From an uncultured Anaerobutyricum sp. (GTDB taxonomy: Bacteria > Bacillota > Clostridia > Lachnospirales > Lachnospiraceae): a stretch of 64,000 nt of DNA. The position numbers were made by a program, and so were the translations under genes. Of this stretch, positions 17,961 through 26,672 are shown piece after piece (position 1 is the first letter of the stretch; the number at the start of each line of letters is the position of its first letter). The stretch covers positions 24,544 to 88,543 of the forward strand of contig NZ_CAKRCF010000005.1 in assembly GCF_934307085.1 (NCBI RefSeq), in the 5' to 3' direction. The notes beneath the pieces were generated by a model that ran no database searches, was not told the DNA's origin, and saw only the letters and a list, made by a program, of their open reading frames with translations.

Positions 17961-18067
17961 TAGTAAGTTATTATGGTAGATCTATAAGGTCCTATAATAA
18001 AGAGAACAGATAATACGAGAATAACTTAAATTCGAATTTACTTTACGATAAATGAAAGGATTTATTT

Positions 18068-18886
18068 ATGAAAATTGTAGCAATAGATTTAGATGGAACA
18101 TTATTACATTCTGACTGTACGATTTCTTCTTATTCAAAAGAAGTAATTACGGAGGCGGTTAAGAATGGTATTATGGTAGTACCAACATCAGGAAGAAGCT
18201 TTCGAAGTATCAAGAAGCAGGTACAAGGTATTGAAGGCATAAAATACTGTATCTGTGCGAATGGAACATTAGTTGGAAACCTTCAGACAGAAGAGCTGAT
18301 TCATAACTGTAAGATACCACAGCATATTGCTTATGATATTTATAAAGAAGTAAAAGAAAGACATGGATTTATAGAATTATATTGCGATAATGATGCCTAT
18401 GTAGAAAAAGATGCTGTTCCTGTTATTTATGATACGAAGATGGGAAAAGATTTTGGGGACAGTCTACTGTCAACAGATATAATAGGTCTTTCTTATGATT
18501 TACTTTTGCGTCGTGGTATTATGCGAATCAATAAAATACATGTGGCGTTTCCAGATCCACAGGAGTTAAGAGAGTTTGCAGTAAAAACAGCAGAGAATGA
18601 AAATCTTGTTGTAACATTTCCTAGTGAATATAATATGGAAATCTTCCCGAAAGGATGTAATAAAGATGTAGGAATCCGTATCCTTGCTGAGAAATACAAC
18701 ATTGCACACGAAGATACGATTGCCATCGGAGACAGTGATAATGATGTGGCAATGATTGAATATGCCCATGTAGGAATTGCTGTAGCAAATGCTATGGAAG
18801 TATTAAAAGAAAAAGCAAATTACATCACAAAATCAAATGATGAAGATGGCCCTGCAATTGTACTTAAAAAAATACTTGAAAAATAA
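18068..18886 (+). CDS. HAD-superfamily hydrolase, Cof/YbiV type
   Basis: A 272-residue Cof-type (IIB) phosphatase. Motif I is AIDLDGTLLHSD, motif II PTSGRSF, the Lys is in the FPKGCNKDVG region and motif III/IV is IAIGDSDNDVAMIEYA. The cap domain lies between residues 85 and 190. Such enzymes dephosphorylate sugar phosphates, FMN or PLP; the substrate cannot be told from sequence. AAAGGA precedes the ATG. A TATAAT at 17993-17998 with a weak TTATGG box is the likely promoter. Confidence 0.9.
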   Translation: MKIVAIDLDGTLLHSDCTISSYSKEVITEAVKNGIMVVPTSGRSFRSIKKQVQGIEGIKYCICANGTLVGNLQTEELIHNCKIPQHIAYDIYKEVKERHGFIELYCDNDAYVEKDAVPVIYDTKMGKDFGDSLLSTDIIGLSYDLLLRRGIMRINKIHVAFPDPQELREFAVKTAENENLVVTFPSEYNMEIFPKGCNKDVGIRILAEKYNIAHEDTIAIGDSDNDVAMIEYAHVGIAVANAMEVLKEKANYITKSNDEDGPAIVLKKILEK

Positions 18887-18896
18887 AAAATAATGC

Positions 18897-18925
18897 TTGC
18901 AATCTGTGAAAGGTTGTTATATAAT
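18897..18925 (+). promoter_or_regulatory. Promoter of tRNA-Lys
   Basis: TTGCAA (18897-18902), 17 bases, TATAAT (18920-18925). The tRNA begins 44 bases after the -10. Confidence 0.75.
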
Positions 18926-18968
18926 AGTCCTTGTCGTTGAGAGATACGAAAACAAAACACAAGGATAT

Positions 18969-19041
18969 GCGCTTTTAGCTCAGTTGGTAGAGCAGCGGAC
19001 TCTTAATCCGCGTGTCCAGGGTTCGAGCCCCTGAAGGCGCA
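18969..19041 (+). tRNA. tRNA-Lys (anticodon CTT)
   Basis: A 73-base cloverleaf. The acceptor GCGCTTT pairs with AAGGCGC followed by discriminator A; the D arm is GCTCAGTTGGTAGAGC; the anticodon arm GCGGA-CTCTTAA-TCCGC puts CTT at the anticodon; the T arm contains GGTTCGAGCC. CCA is not encoded. It stands alone with its own promoter and terminator. Confidence 0.97.
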
Positions 19042-19045
19042 TTAC

Positions 19046-19089
19046 AAAGTACCGTTTTTGGGATTTAGGCCCGGGGATGGTGCTTTTTT
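19046..19089 (+). terminator. Terminator after tRNA-Lys
   Basis: AAAGTACC (19046-19053) pairs with GGTGCTTT (19079-19086), with further pairing inside, followed by a T run. Confidence 0.7.
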
Positions 19090-19244
19090 GTTATATAAAA
19101 AAGAATGTACAAAAGCCAACTTTAATAAAGTATACTATTATTGGGCAAAAGAGCATTGTACTTGTAGTGTGATAACCAAGTCTGCGATGTTCACAGTTAC
19201 TAAATTATTTTAATAGGTGATTTAAAATACAAAGGAGGACAACC

Positions 19245-19943
19245 TTGAACCTGATTTTTGACTTAGACGATACCCTTTATAATCTTATGGGACCATTTGA
19301 ATTGGTACATAATAAATTATATGCAGACAAGACAGATGCAGATTGTACAGAATTGTTTATACAGTCACGTGTTTACTCTGATGAGATTATGGAGGCGGAG
19401 AAAAAGGGATTAGTTCCACATGAGGATTGTTTTTACCTGAGGGTTAAGAGAACATATCATGATGTGGGAATTGAGATGAGCAGACAAGATGCAGAACAGT
19501 TTGAAAAATTATATCGTGCTTTTCAAAAAGAGATTTCACTTGGCAATGGTGTAGCAGAAATTCTTGATTATTGTAAAGAAAAGGATATTTTTATTGCGAT
19601 TTTAACAAATGGCAGACCAGGACCGCAAGAAGCAAAGATTGATGCATTAGGTTTACATAGATGGTTTGATGACGAGCATATATTTATTTCAGGTAGTATC
19701 GGATATCAGAAGCCAGACCCAATGGCATTTAAATATGTGGAGAATGCATTTGAATTAAATCCGGAAGAGACATGGTATATTGGAGATACTTATGAGGCTG
19801 ATATTATTGGAGCAAGTGGAGCAGGATGGAATACAGTCTGGTTTAATCATCGTAATAAAAAAAGTCCGAAAGAAAATCGGGCAAAAGTTATCGTAAAAAG
19901 TATAGCAGAATTAAGAAAATTTGTGGAAAACAACGCTTTTTAA
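19245..19943 (+). CDS. HAD hydrolase, pyrimidine 5'-nucleotidase-like
   Basis: A 232-residue HAD subfamily I protein. Motif I is FDLDDTLYN, motif II AILTNGRPGPQ, and motif III/IV QKPDPMAFKYV with WYIGDTYEADIIGA. The start is TTG, chosen because AGGAGG lies seven bases upstream and the first motif begins four residues later. Related enzymes (YjjG, Sdt1) hydrolyse nucleoside monophosphates or other small phosphates. It is monocistronic. The spacer from the tRNA (19090-19244) shows a possible TATACT -10 but no convincing -35. Confidence 0.85.
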   Translation: MNLIFDLDDTLYNLMGPFELVHNKLYADKTDADCTELFIQSRVYSDEIMEAEKKGLVPHEDCFYLRVKRTYHDVGIEMSRQDAEQFEKLYRAFQKEISLGNGVAEILDYCKEKDIFIAILTNGRPGPQEAKIDALGLHRWFDDEHIFISGSIGYQKPDPMAFKYVENAFELNPEETWYIGDTYEADIIGASGAGWNTVWFNHRNKKSPKENRAKVIVKSIAELRKFVENNAF

Positions 19944-20039
19944 CAGGAATGCCTTTAATAAGAATTTTTAGAAAAAATAAAGACAACACTACTTAATAGT
20001 ACAATATAAGTTGAAATCAAAAAAATGTGGCATTGTAAT

Positions 20040-20106
20040 AAATAAAAGAATCCTTATTTGTGATTTTTTCGGTACGAGAGGGTCACAAATAAGGATTCTT
20101 TTATTT
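20040..20106. terminator. Long bidirectional hairpin terminator
   Basis: The 24-base arms (20040-20063 and 20083-20106) are perfectly complementary; the left begins AAATAAAAGAATCC. The loop is TTTTTTCGGTACGAGAGGG. It lies between convergent genes. Its TGTGA-loop-TCACA closing resembles the family 1 hairpins, but the conserved core is absent, so it may be a relative that lost the insert. Confidence 0.75.
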
Positions 20107-20176
20107 CCTGGGAGATGTTGGTTCCAATACTCAGGTGAATTAGTTTGGAAGATTGGGAAGGGAGGAGAAGGTGGTT

Positions 20177-21151
20177 CTATTTTCGTCTGTTCTTTAAATT
20201 ATGATTTAATACTAACAACTTTTTGTATTCTTCTACATCATTATTCCATTGTTTATAATTTACATCATTTCGTTTATCGCGAAGTCCATACTCATTTTTG
20301 AGATATTCTCCGAGGTAGTTGGAAGTTTTCTTCGCTCCGTTAATATTGAGATGGTCACCGCCGTCTACACTGTCTTTTTTCCAGTCAATCTGTTTTTTGA
20401 GTTCCAAATTCAAATCGACAAAATTGATTCCGTTTTTGTCGGCGATTTCCTGTAAGGCATTATGCTTTTTATAGTTCCAACCGTTATAGTTTGGAACAGA
20501 AATCAGAATAGGAATTGAACCCTGACTTTTGCAGTAGTGTATACATTTTGAAAATGTAGAAGCACTGAGACTGTTAATTTGCCAGCATTTTCTGGTAAAT
20601 TTCATACGGCCCTTCTTTTTATGTACTTTGTGGGTAGCTTTGCGGTAGTAGTAACCTTTCATAACGGAATAGCGGTTTCCAAAGATATTCTTAATCTTGT
20701 GGGGATTAAGATTTCTGTGAAAACTGATAACTGGGAAAATGGTTGCAAGCTTTGCTTTCGTGATAGAGTCGAGATTAGTGATGTTGGTTTTATCACGAAA
20801 AAGGTTATTGCCGTCAATCAGTACAATAGATGGTTTCTGGTGTCGGTAAATCTGTTGTAAGTATTCGTAGGTTTCTGGAATACGTTGACTTGCCTGTCCC
20901 CAAGTGTAACCAGTAAATCCCTGATTTTCCCACCAAACAAGAGGGAAAATACTGCTGTATACATTACTGTCGCCTATAGACAGTACATCGATGCTGTTAT
21001 CTGGTTCTTCGAAGATGCTGTAACTGGAATAATTGTACAGTGGATTGGCATTATATCCCATTGCAATGGATAGAAAAGAAAAAATCTTTAATATAAATGC
21101 TAAAATCAGCAAGAAAATAATACTCCGTACGGCTATTAATTTTTTTGACAT
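20177..21151 (-). CDS. DltD-like SGNH protein of the dlt operon
   Basis: A 324-residue protein with an N-terminal membrane anchor (about residues 8-30) and a large extracytoplasmic domain. LSIGDSNVYSS is the SGNH block I with the nucleophile Ser; the DHLNINGAKK segment supplies the catalytic Asp-His. It follows dltB on the same strand, so it most likely plays the DltD role in moving D-Ala to lipoteichoic acid. Similarity to classical DltD is distant. AGGAGG lies seven bases before the ATG at 21151; the longer frame to 21193 is unlikely. The last codons (AAC AGA CGA AAA TAG) coincide with the ACAGACGAAAA boundary motif found just after other genes. Confidence 0.8.
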   Translation of the reverse strand: MSKKLIAVRSIIFLLILAFILKIFSFLSIAMGYNANPLYNYSSYSIFEEPDNSIDVLSIGDSNVYSSIFPLVWWENQGFTGYTWGQASQRIPETYEYLQQIYRHQKPSIVLIDGNNLFRDKTNITNLDSITKAKLATIFPVISFHRNLNPHKIKNIFGNRYSVMKGYYYRKATHKVHKKKGRMKFTRKCWQINSLSASTFSKCIHYCKSQGSIPILISVPNYNGWNYKKHNALQEIADKNGINFVDLNLELKKQIDWKKDSVDGGDHLNINGAKKTSNYLGEYLKNEYGLRDKRNDVNYKQWNNDVEEYKKLLVLNHNLKNRRK

Positions 21152-21337
21152 TTGGTTTCCTCCTGAAAAAAGCAATGTATGTATTTTCATCATACACTGC
21201 TTTTTACGTGTATTAATAATTAATCGTATTGTATTTTTGGTCTAAAGTAATAGATTGTGTTGTATTCATTAAATTATTTACGATTAAATTTAAAATGATA
21301 AGTTATTTTATATCTTATATACTGTTTATAATTAAAT

Positions 21338-22930
21338 TTAAAATTTAGCATAAATAAAATCAGCAACACCCCATCCTGGTCCGTAGGCTCCTGCAATGAT
21401 AACTAATACAACTGGAATCATATAAATAACCCATCGGATTGGTAGTGGCTGTGTAAGAATCAGTTCACGAATGGAGTTGCCAGCTTCCTGTTTTTTTCCA
21501 ATAAAGTATAGAAGCACAATACTAAAAGCAATCAGAAGAAAGTCAAGCTTAAATAATCCACCGCAGTCGAATGCTATTTTCCAGAAAGAGATTTTCCCGT
21601 GCCACGGATGAAATACTGAGCCGAGCATAGAAAATGCAGTTGTAAGATCTTTGGCACGGAAGATAAGCATACCGATATTTACAAGAATAAAAGTACGGGT
21701 CACCTGCATTATATGATACCAGGAGGCATTTCGATTGATGTTACATTTACTGCAAAATGCTGCAAAAACAGGTTCAAGAAGCATTCCAAGAACCATAATT
21801 ACATAGTAATAGAGACCGTAGATAATATATTTCCATTCAGAACCATGCCAGATTCCGTTACCAAACCAGACAGCAAATAAAGCAAAAATTCCGGGAATGG
21901 TAGCAGCATAGTAGCGATTCATATGCTTTCGGCAGTTTTGACTAAACTTCTGAAAATGTTCACCGAGAGAAATCGGGTAAAAAATGTAATCTTTAAACCA
22001 TGCTCCCAGAGTAATATGCCATCTGCGCCAGAAGTCGTTAACAGAAGTGGCGAAGAATGGACGTTTAAAGTTATCTTCTAAAGTGATGCCAAAGAGCTGT
22101 GCACTTCCTCTGGCTATATTGATGCAGCCTGCAAAGTCCATATAGAGCTGGAAAGTATACAGGAGAATCGCCATAATAACCGGAAAGCCGGAATAGTTTT
22201 GATAGTTTGCAAAAATGGCACGAACATACATATTTACACGATCAGAAAGGAGTACTTTTTGAAAAAGTCCCCATATGATGAGCTGCATACCAAAACAAAA
22301 CTGTTTGTAATCAAAAGGGTGTTCTGATTTTAATTCTTCACCAAGTTGTCCGTAGCGGGAGATAGGTCCTTCAGTAATAATTGGAAAGAAAATTAAAAAC
22401 AGTAGCAGTCGAAAATAATTCTTTTCTGCTTTGCATACTCCGCGGGCAACATCTGTTACATAACTAATAGCTGATAAAGTATAGAAGGAGATTCCAAGAG
22501 GAAGAAAGATATTTAAGAATGGAATCTGTGCAGAAATGTGCAAAGTGTTAAAAAGAGCATTTATATTTTCACCAAAGAAGTTAAAATATTTTGTGACAAA
22601 CAAGATACCAAAGTTTATCAAACATAGAATGGCGATAACATAACGATTTTTTGTAGTTGTTTTCCTCTTTAGTTCCTTTCGGCTGGTACGGTCTAATTCC
22701 TTCTTTTTTAATTTAAACTGGTTATTAAATTGTTCGATAATTCTTGCTCCAAGATAGATGGTTGCCGTAGTAAATAAAACAACGACAACCAGGTTTTTCA
22801 TCGCAAGAATATAAAACAACAGGCTCGAAAAAAGAAGACCGATCCAACGGCGTTTCAGGGGAAGTAAATAATATAGAACTACACTGACGCCAAGAAAAGG
22901 AAAAAGATAGAGCCATGAATTGTACTGCAT
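21338..22930 (-). CDS. dltB: Membrane-bound O-acyltransferase, DltB type
   Basis: A 530-residue MBOAT protein with about 12 hydrophobic segments. The conserved region is FWRRWHITLGAWFKDYIFYPISLG, and the catalytic His lies in FGNGIWHGSEWKY. DltB accepts D-Ala from the DltC carrier inside the cell and passes it across the membrane toward teichoic acids. A charged segment (about residues 72-92, many K/R) is longer than usual. It starts eight bases after the dltC stop, so the genes are coupled. The gap to the next gene (21152-21337) is AT-rich and featureless. Confidence 0.92.
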   Translation of the reverse strand: MQYNSWLYLFPFLGVSVVLYYLLPLKRRWIGLLFSSLLFYILAMKNLVVVVLFTTATIYLGARIIEQFNNQFKLKKKELDRTSRKELKRKTTTKNRYVIAILCLINFGILFVTKYFNFFGENINALFNTLHISAQIPFLNIFLPLGISFYTLSAISYVTDVARGVCKAEKNYFRLLLFLIFFPIITEGPISRYGQLGEELKSEHPFDYKQFCFGMQLIIWGLFQKVLLSDRVNMYVRAIFANYQNYSGFPVIMAILLYTFQLYMDFAGCINIARGSAQLFGITLEDNFKRPFFATSVNDFWRRWHITLGAWFKDYIFYPISLGEHFQKFSQNCRKHMNRYYAATIPGIFALFAVWFGNGIWHGSEWKYIIYGLYYYVIMVLGMLLEPVFAAFCSKCNINRNASWYHIMQVTRTFILVNIGMLIFRAKDLTTAFSMLGSVFHPWHGKISFWKIAFDCGGLFKLDFLLIAFSIVLLYFIGKKQEAGNSIRELILTQPLPIRWVIYMIPVVLVIIAGAYGPGWGVADFIYAKF

Positions 22931-22938
22931 ATTTTCAC

Positions 22939-23169
22939 CTACTCATCTTCTAAAATTTCCTGAACCATGTTATAGATATTCTCTACAGACTTGAAGTTCT
23001 CTGGTTTAATGTAAGGTAATGTGATGTTGATATCAAATTCATCATTTAATTCAGAGACAAGCTGGAGAATTTCCATAGACTCTAAAAGATGTTCTTCTAT
23101 AAAGTCTGTGGATGAAGTAAAGTCAGTTCCGGGTTTGATTGTTTCTAAAATTTCAAGAATAGTGTCCAT
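22939..23169 (-). CDS. dltC: D-alanyl carrier protein
   Basis: A 76-residue acyl-carrier protein. The phosphopantetheine Ser is in HLLESMEILQLV, where the usual Asp before Ser is Glu. The start at 23169 has GGAGG nine bases upstream and gives the normal carrier length; the open frame to 23247 runs through the direct repeats and is not used. DltA loads D-Ala onto this carrier and DltB uses it. Confidence 0.92.
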   Translation of the reverse strand: MDTILEILETIKPGTDFTSSTDFIEEHLLESMEILQLVSELNDEFDINITLPYIKPENFKSVENIYNMVQEILEDE

Positions 23170-23193
23170 GATTAATTTTCCTCCATATAGTGT

Positions 23194-23266
23194 TTTGTGG
23201 TAGCTATCAAGCTGATTGTTTATACAGCACTTTGTAGTAGCTATCAAACTGGTTACTTTTATATAG
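23194..23266. repeat. Two tandem 37-bp direct repeats between dltA and dltC
   Basis: Copies start at 23194 and 23231 with a 37-base period; both contain TTTGTRGTAGCTATCAA followed by CTG(A/G)TT and end near TATA. A shorter third TTTTGTA remnant follows at 23267. They lie wholly in the dltA-dltC spacer, just before the dltC ribosome binding site. They may be a local duplication or an RNA element that sets the dltC expression level. Confidence 0.75.
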
Positions 23267-23277
23267 TTTTGTAATAA

Positions 23278-24792
23278 TTAGTTTTCTTCTAGATAGTTCT
23301 TTTTCAATAGTTTTCTATCAATTTTTCCATTTGCATTGTACGGCATTTGTTTCACACGAATAAACTTATTGGGCCGCATATAAGCAGGAAGCTTGTCGGA
23401 TATGGTTTTAGAAAGAACCTCCTGTTTAAGCTTTCCCTGATAGAACAGAATAATCTGGTCGGTTGCCTCAAGATAGATGCATACACAGGACTGAATCTCC
23501 GGTAAAGCTCCGATAGCTGCCTCAATCTCTCCCGGTTCAATACGATACCCCATATGTTTGATCTGGAAGTCTTTTCTTCCCTGATACCTCAAAAGTCCGT
23601 CTTCACCTCTGTATACAAGGTCACCAGTACGATATACTGTCTCAGGATAGGCATCGTTTAACGGATTCTGAATAAAGACTTCCGAAGTTTTTTGAGGATT
23701 ATGGTAATAACCATCTGCAAGAAATGGTCCTCTTGCGAGAAGTTCTCCTTGCATAGCTTCTTTACCATCATCATCTATAATAATTAAATCACAATTATCA
23801 CAGGCAACACCGATAGGCAGAGTTTCTTCATCAGAAAATGTACGATTCACTACGTAGTAACTACATATATCCGTTGTTTCTGTCGGACCAAAAAGGTTAG
23901 CGTAGAGCACATCTGGAAGAGCATTTCTCCAGTAATTTAACTGTTTTACTGGCATGACTTCTCCGGCAAATAGTACTTTTCTCAGATATTCAGGTTTGAT
24001 ATAAGCAAAAGTATCCCAGTTCGCTACAATATTGAGTGCGGAAGGAACCCAGTAAATTGTGTTTATCTTATAGGTATTCAAATACTCAATAAGTTGCATT
24101 GGAAATGAAAAATACTTCTTTGGAATAATCTGATATGTTGCACCGGTGCGAAGTGCGGCATAAAGATCAGAAACAGACATACTGAAATATAACGGAGTCT
24201 GACTTCCGAATATGGTAGTTTCCTTAATGTCAAATGCATGAATAAACCAATTACTGTATGAAATTAATGCACGATGACTGATCACAGTACCTTTGGGCTG
24301 ACCGGTAGAACCGGAAGTATAAAGAATATAAGCTGGGTCAGCCTCGGTCATCTGACTGCGTAACCTTCCTAAAAGCTTTATATCTATATCGGTAGAAGAA
24401 CTATCTTCTATGTAAAAGGTTTTAATGGAAGCACTGATAGCTTCAATATTTTTATCTTTGTCAATACTGCTTCTATCGGTAAGAAGTGCTGCAGGCTGCA
24501 ATGTTTCAAAAATACGACAAACTCTTTCTAATGGCATCTGTGTATCAAGAACAACATAAAAATTGCCGCTGTAAAGAACGCTTAACATTGCCTCTACTAA
24601 AGCCGGACTTTTATCAATATAAATGGCAACAGGCACATGACATTTCTTTAATTTAGAGGCAATCATAGTGGCTGTTTGCTGACTTCTCGTTTTCAAATCA
24701 TTAAAAGTAACAGAATAAGATTCATCTGCTACAGCTATATTATTCGGAAAACGCTTACAGGTTTCCTCGAAGTACTGCAATATATTTTTCAT
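23278..24792 (-). CDS. dltA: D-alanine--D-alanyl carrier protein ligase
   Basis: A 504-residue adenylate-forming enzyme that activates D-Ala with ATP and loads it on DltC. Motifs: ILYTSGSTGQPKGTVISH (A3), NLFGPTETTDIC (A5), YRTGDLVYRGEDGLLRYQGR (A7-A8 region) and NANGKIDRK with the catalytic Lys near the C-terminus. The length is standard. AAAGGAG precedes the ATG. It is the first gene of the minus-strand operon dltA-dltC-dltB-dltD; the usual order is A-B-C-D. Transcription probably starts in 24793-24900. Confidence 0.95.
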   Translation of the reverse strand: MKNILQYFEETCKRFPNNIAVADESYSVTFNDLKTRSQQTATMIASKLKKCHVPVAIYIDKSPALVEAMLSVLYSGNFYVVLDTQMPLERVCRIFETLQPAALLTDRSSIDKDKNIEAISASIKTFYIEDSSSTDIDIKLLGRLRSQMTEADPAYILYTSGSTGQPKGTVISHRALISYSNWFIHAFDIKETTIFGSQTPLYFSMSVSDLYAALRTGATYQIIPKKYFSFPMQLIEYLNTYKINTIYWVPSALNIVANWDTFAYIKPEYLRKVLFAGEVMPVKQLNYWRNALPDVLYANLFGPTETTDICSYYVVNRTFSDEETLPIGVACDNCDLIIIDDDGKEAMQGELLARGPFLADGYYHNPQKTSEVFIQNPLNDAYPETVYRTGDLVYRGEDGLLRYQGRKDFQIKHMGYRIEPGEIEAAIGALPEIQSCVCIYLEATDQIILFYQGKLKQEVLSKTISDKLPAYMRPNKFIRVKQMPYNANGKIDRKLLKKNYLEEN

Positions 24793-24856
24793 TGGTAACT
24801 CCTTTGTATTAAATAGGACTTTTATTCATAATTTTAAATATAAGATAACAGACAAA

Positions 24857-24896
24857 TCTTAAGTATAAGGCAAAGTAAATCTAAAGCATTCTTAAG
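24857..24896 (-). promoter_or_regulatory. Possible regulator-binding repeats upstream of dltA
   Basis: CTTAAG occurs at 24858-24863 and 24891-24896, with CTTTAG and CTTTGC between them; on the minus strand the four CTT starts are 10, 11 and 12 bases apart. The region also offers a TTGCCT-17-TGTTAT promoter. The CTTAAG repeats resemble those before the response regulator at 474, so that regulator could act here. This is inference from a short motif. Confidence 0.3.
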
Positions 24897-25057
24897 AAAA
24901 AGAAATACGTAGTAATTTTTAATTTATCATATTGAAGAAAACAGAATGCTGGAAAGATAAGCATATAAAAACTTACATATATTTTACAATAGGATTCGTT
25001 TTAATTTTACATCGCTGTGATAGAGTTAGAGCACATAAAGAAAAGGATGGATTGGTG

Positions 25058-25309
25058 ATGGAAGTGCGAGAGATTTATAAAATATCTGATATGATTCATA
25101 AAGTAGCAGGCTGGAAAAAAGAAAATGTATTTTTATTTTTAAATACTATATTTTGGGCAGTACTTGCCTTTGTTATCGGAGCAGTAGTATTTACTTTGGC
25201 AACAGGAACGATAGCAGGACATGGAGTGAGTTTATTCTGCATTACAGGGTATGCCGGAATGATAATTGGGTTTTTTGGCGGAAGTTACTACTTATATAGA
25301 AAAGAATAA
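25058..25309 (+). CDS. Small two-helix membrane protein of unknown function
   Basis: A protein of 83 residues: a polar N-terminus (MEVREIYKISDMIHK), a hydrophobic segment at about 26-50 and a second at about 56-78, ending in a YLYRKE tail. No family is recognised. The frame is open from 24932, but the first 42 codons encode an unlikely sequence; the ATG at 25058 has AAAAGGATGG upstream, with moderate spacing. It is divergent from dltA, so the two may share a control region. Confidence 0.55.
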   Translation: MEVREIYKISDMIHKVAGWKKENVFLFLNTIFWAVLAFVIGAVVFTLATGTIAGHGVSLFCITGYAGMIIGFFGGSYYLYRKE

Positions 25310-25341
25310 ATAGTAATTTGTCGGGAAGAACAGGCAAAATG

Positions 25342-25403
25342 AAAAACACCATATAAGAATATCTGTGATTTTATTACTGCAGATATTTTTGTATGGTGTT
25401 TTT
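25342..25403 (+). terminator. Terminator after the small membrane protein gene
   Basis: AAAAACACCATA (25342-25353) pairs with TATGGTGTTTTT (25392-25403), with an inner AATATCTG/CAGATATT pairing and a TTATTACTG-type loop. T-rich on the right. The stop of the gene is followed by AGTAATTTGTCGG and AACAGG, a variant of the boundary sequence seen after other genes. The rest of 25404-25575 shows nothing further. Confidence 0.8.
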
Positions 25404-25575
25404 GTTTTTATGCTTTGCTCTGCAAGAAATCAAAAATTACTTTAATGTATACAGGATATCAGGTTGATACTAAAATATATTTACAAAAGTAAAAATAATA
25501 ATAAAAAATTGCCCAAAAATAGGGTGAAATATTTGGCTATATTGAAAGAATGTAAAAATATGCGTCATATTTTTA

Positions 25576-25604
25576 TTGACAATATAGAGGAAAAATTTTA
25601 TAAT
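25576..25604 (+). promoter_or_regulatory. Consensus promoter of the SorC-type regulator gene
   Basis: TTGACA (25576-25581), 17 bases, TATAAT (25599-25604): perfect consensus hexamers with optimal spacing. It may drive the whole sugar cluster, which shows no equally strong internal promoter before 29598. Confidence 0.85.
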
Positions 25605-25629
25605 ATAAATAGTTACGGGAGGGGAAAAT

Positions 25630-26577
25630 ATGAGGAAGGTAATTGATGATCCGCGCCTGATGGTTCGGGTATGCGATTTGTATTATAATCAGGGTATCAG
25701 CCAGCAGCAGATTGCCAAGGACCTGAATTTATCTAGACCTACGGTATCTAGAGTGTTGGCGCTTGCTAAAGAGCAGGGAATTGTAAAGATTAGTATTTCC
25801 AATGTGAATGCAGTAGAGCATTGGGAACTTGAGAGAAGACTTGAGAAAGAATTTGGTCTTCGGGAAGTAATCATTGTAGGAGAGAATTCCTCAGAGGATG
25901 GGATGAAGGAGTCGCTGGGAGAAGCGGCTGCCAGATATTTGGAATATACGATTAAAGATGGGAATATAGTAGGAATTTCTATGGGTTCCACTTTATTTGA
26001 AGTTGTGTCCCATGTTGTACATCCTGCCGCACAGAAAGTTACATTTGTTCCGTTGGTCGGTGGAGTTGGAAGAGTTCGTATGGAGCTTCATGCGAACAGT
26101 CTGGCGGAATCACTGTCTCGTATATATGATGGTAAGTTTGTACCGCTGCATGCACCGGCTCGCGTTTCCAGCAGGAATATCCGAGATGAGCTTTTGAAAG
26201 AAGATAGTTTATTACCGGCGATTTATCTGACACAGAAATTAGATATTGCAGTAGTTGGTATCGGATATCCGAATGAGAAGTCAGCGATTATGGCAACGGG
26301 ATATTTTAAGGAGAATGAGATAGAATCTCTTATTGACCGTAAGGTAGCCGGAGAGCTATGTATGCAGTTTTATGATATTTACGGAGATACTGCTCCGTAT
26401 AAAGATGATAATAATGTTATTGGAATGGATATCAGTATGCTTCGATCTGTTCCACGTTCTATTGGTATTGCCGGAGGTGTTGAGAAGCTTCGGGCAGTTA
26501 GAGGAGCGATTAACGGACATTATATTAATACGTTGATTACAGATATTGAATGTGCAGAGGCGTTGATATCTGAATAA
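25630..26577 (+). CDS. SorC/DeoR-type sugar-binding transcriptional regulator
   Basis: A 315-residue regulator. The N-terminal helix-turn-helix (about 18-50) reads QGISQQQIAKDLNLSRPTVS; the C-terminal sugar-phosphate-binding domain (about 60-312) has GISMGSTLFEVV, FVPLVGGVGRV and IGIAGGVEKLRAVRGAI. SorC proteins sense a phosphorylated sugar and repress or activate the adjacent catabolic genes. GGGAGGGG precedes the ATG. It is the first gene before an AraM-like dehydrogenase, a phosphatase, two isomerases and a kinase, so it probably controls them. The effector is unknown. Confidence 0.9.
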   Translation: MRKVIDDPRLMVRVCDLYYNQGISQQQIAKDLNLSRPTVSRVLALAKEQGIVKISISNVNAVEHWELERRLEKEFGLREVIIVGENSSEDGMKESLGEAAARYLEYTIKDGNIVGISMGSTLFEVVSHVVHPAAQKVTFVPLVGGVGRVRMELHANSLAESLSRIYDGKFVPLHAPARVSSRNIRDELLKEDSLLPAIYLTQKLDIAVVGIGYPNEKSAIMATGYFKENEIESLIDRKVAGELCMQFYDIYGDTAPYKDDNNVIGMDISMLRSVPRSIGIAGGVEKLRAVRGAINGHYINTLITDIECAEALISE

Positions 26578-26672
26578 TAAATCATGATGCAGCAGTGATA
26601 AATACTGCCGATGCAGTAGATGCAGCATCAGAATATATCCAGTTCATAGTTTTGATCAAGGGGGTAAATGTC

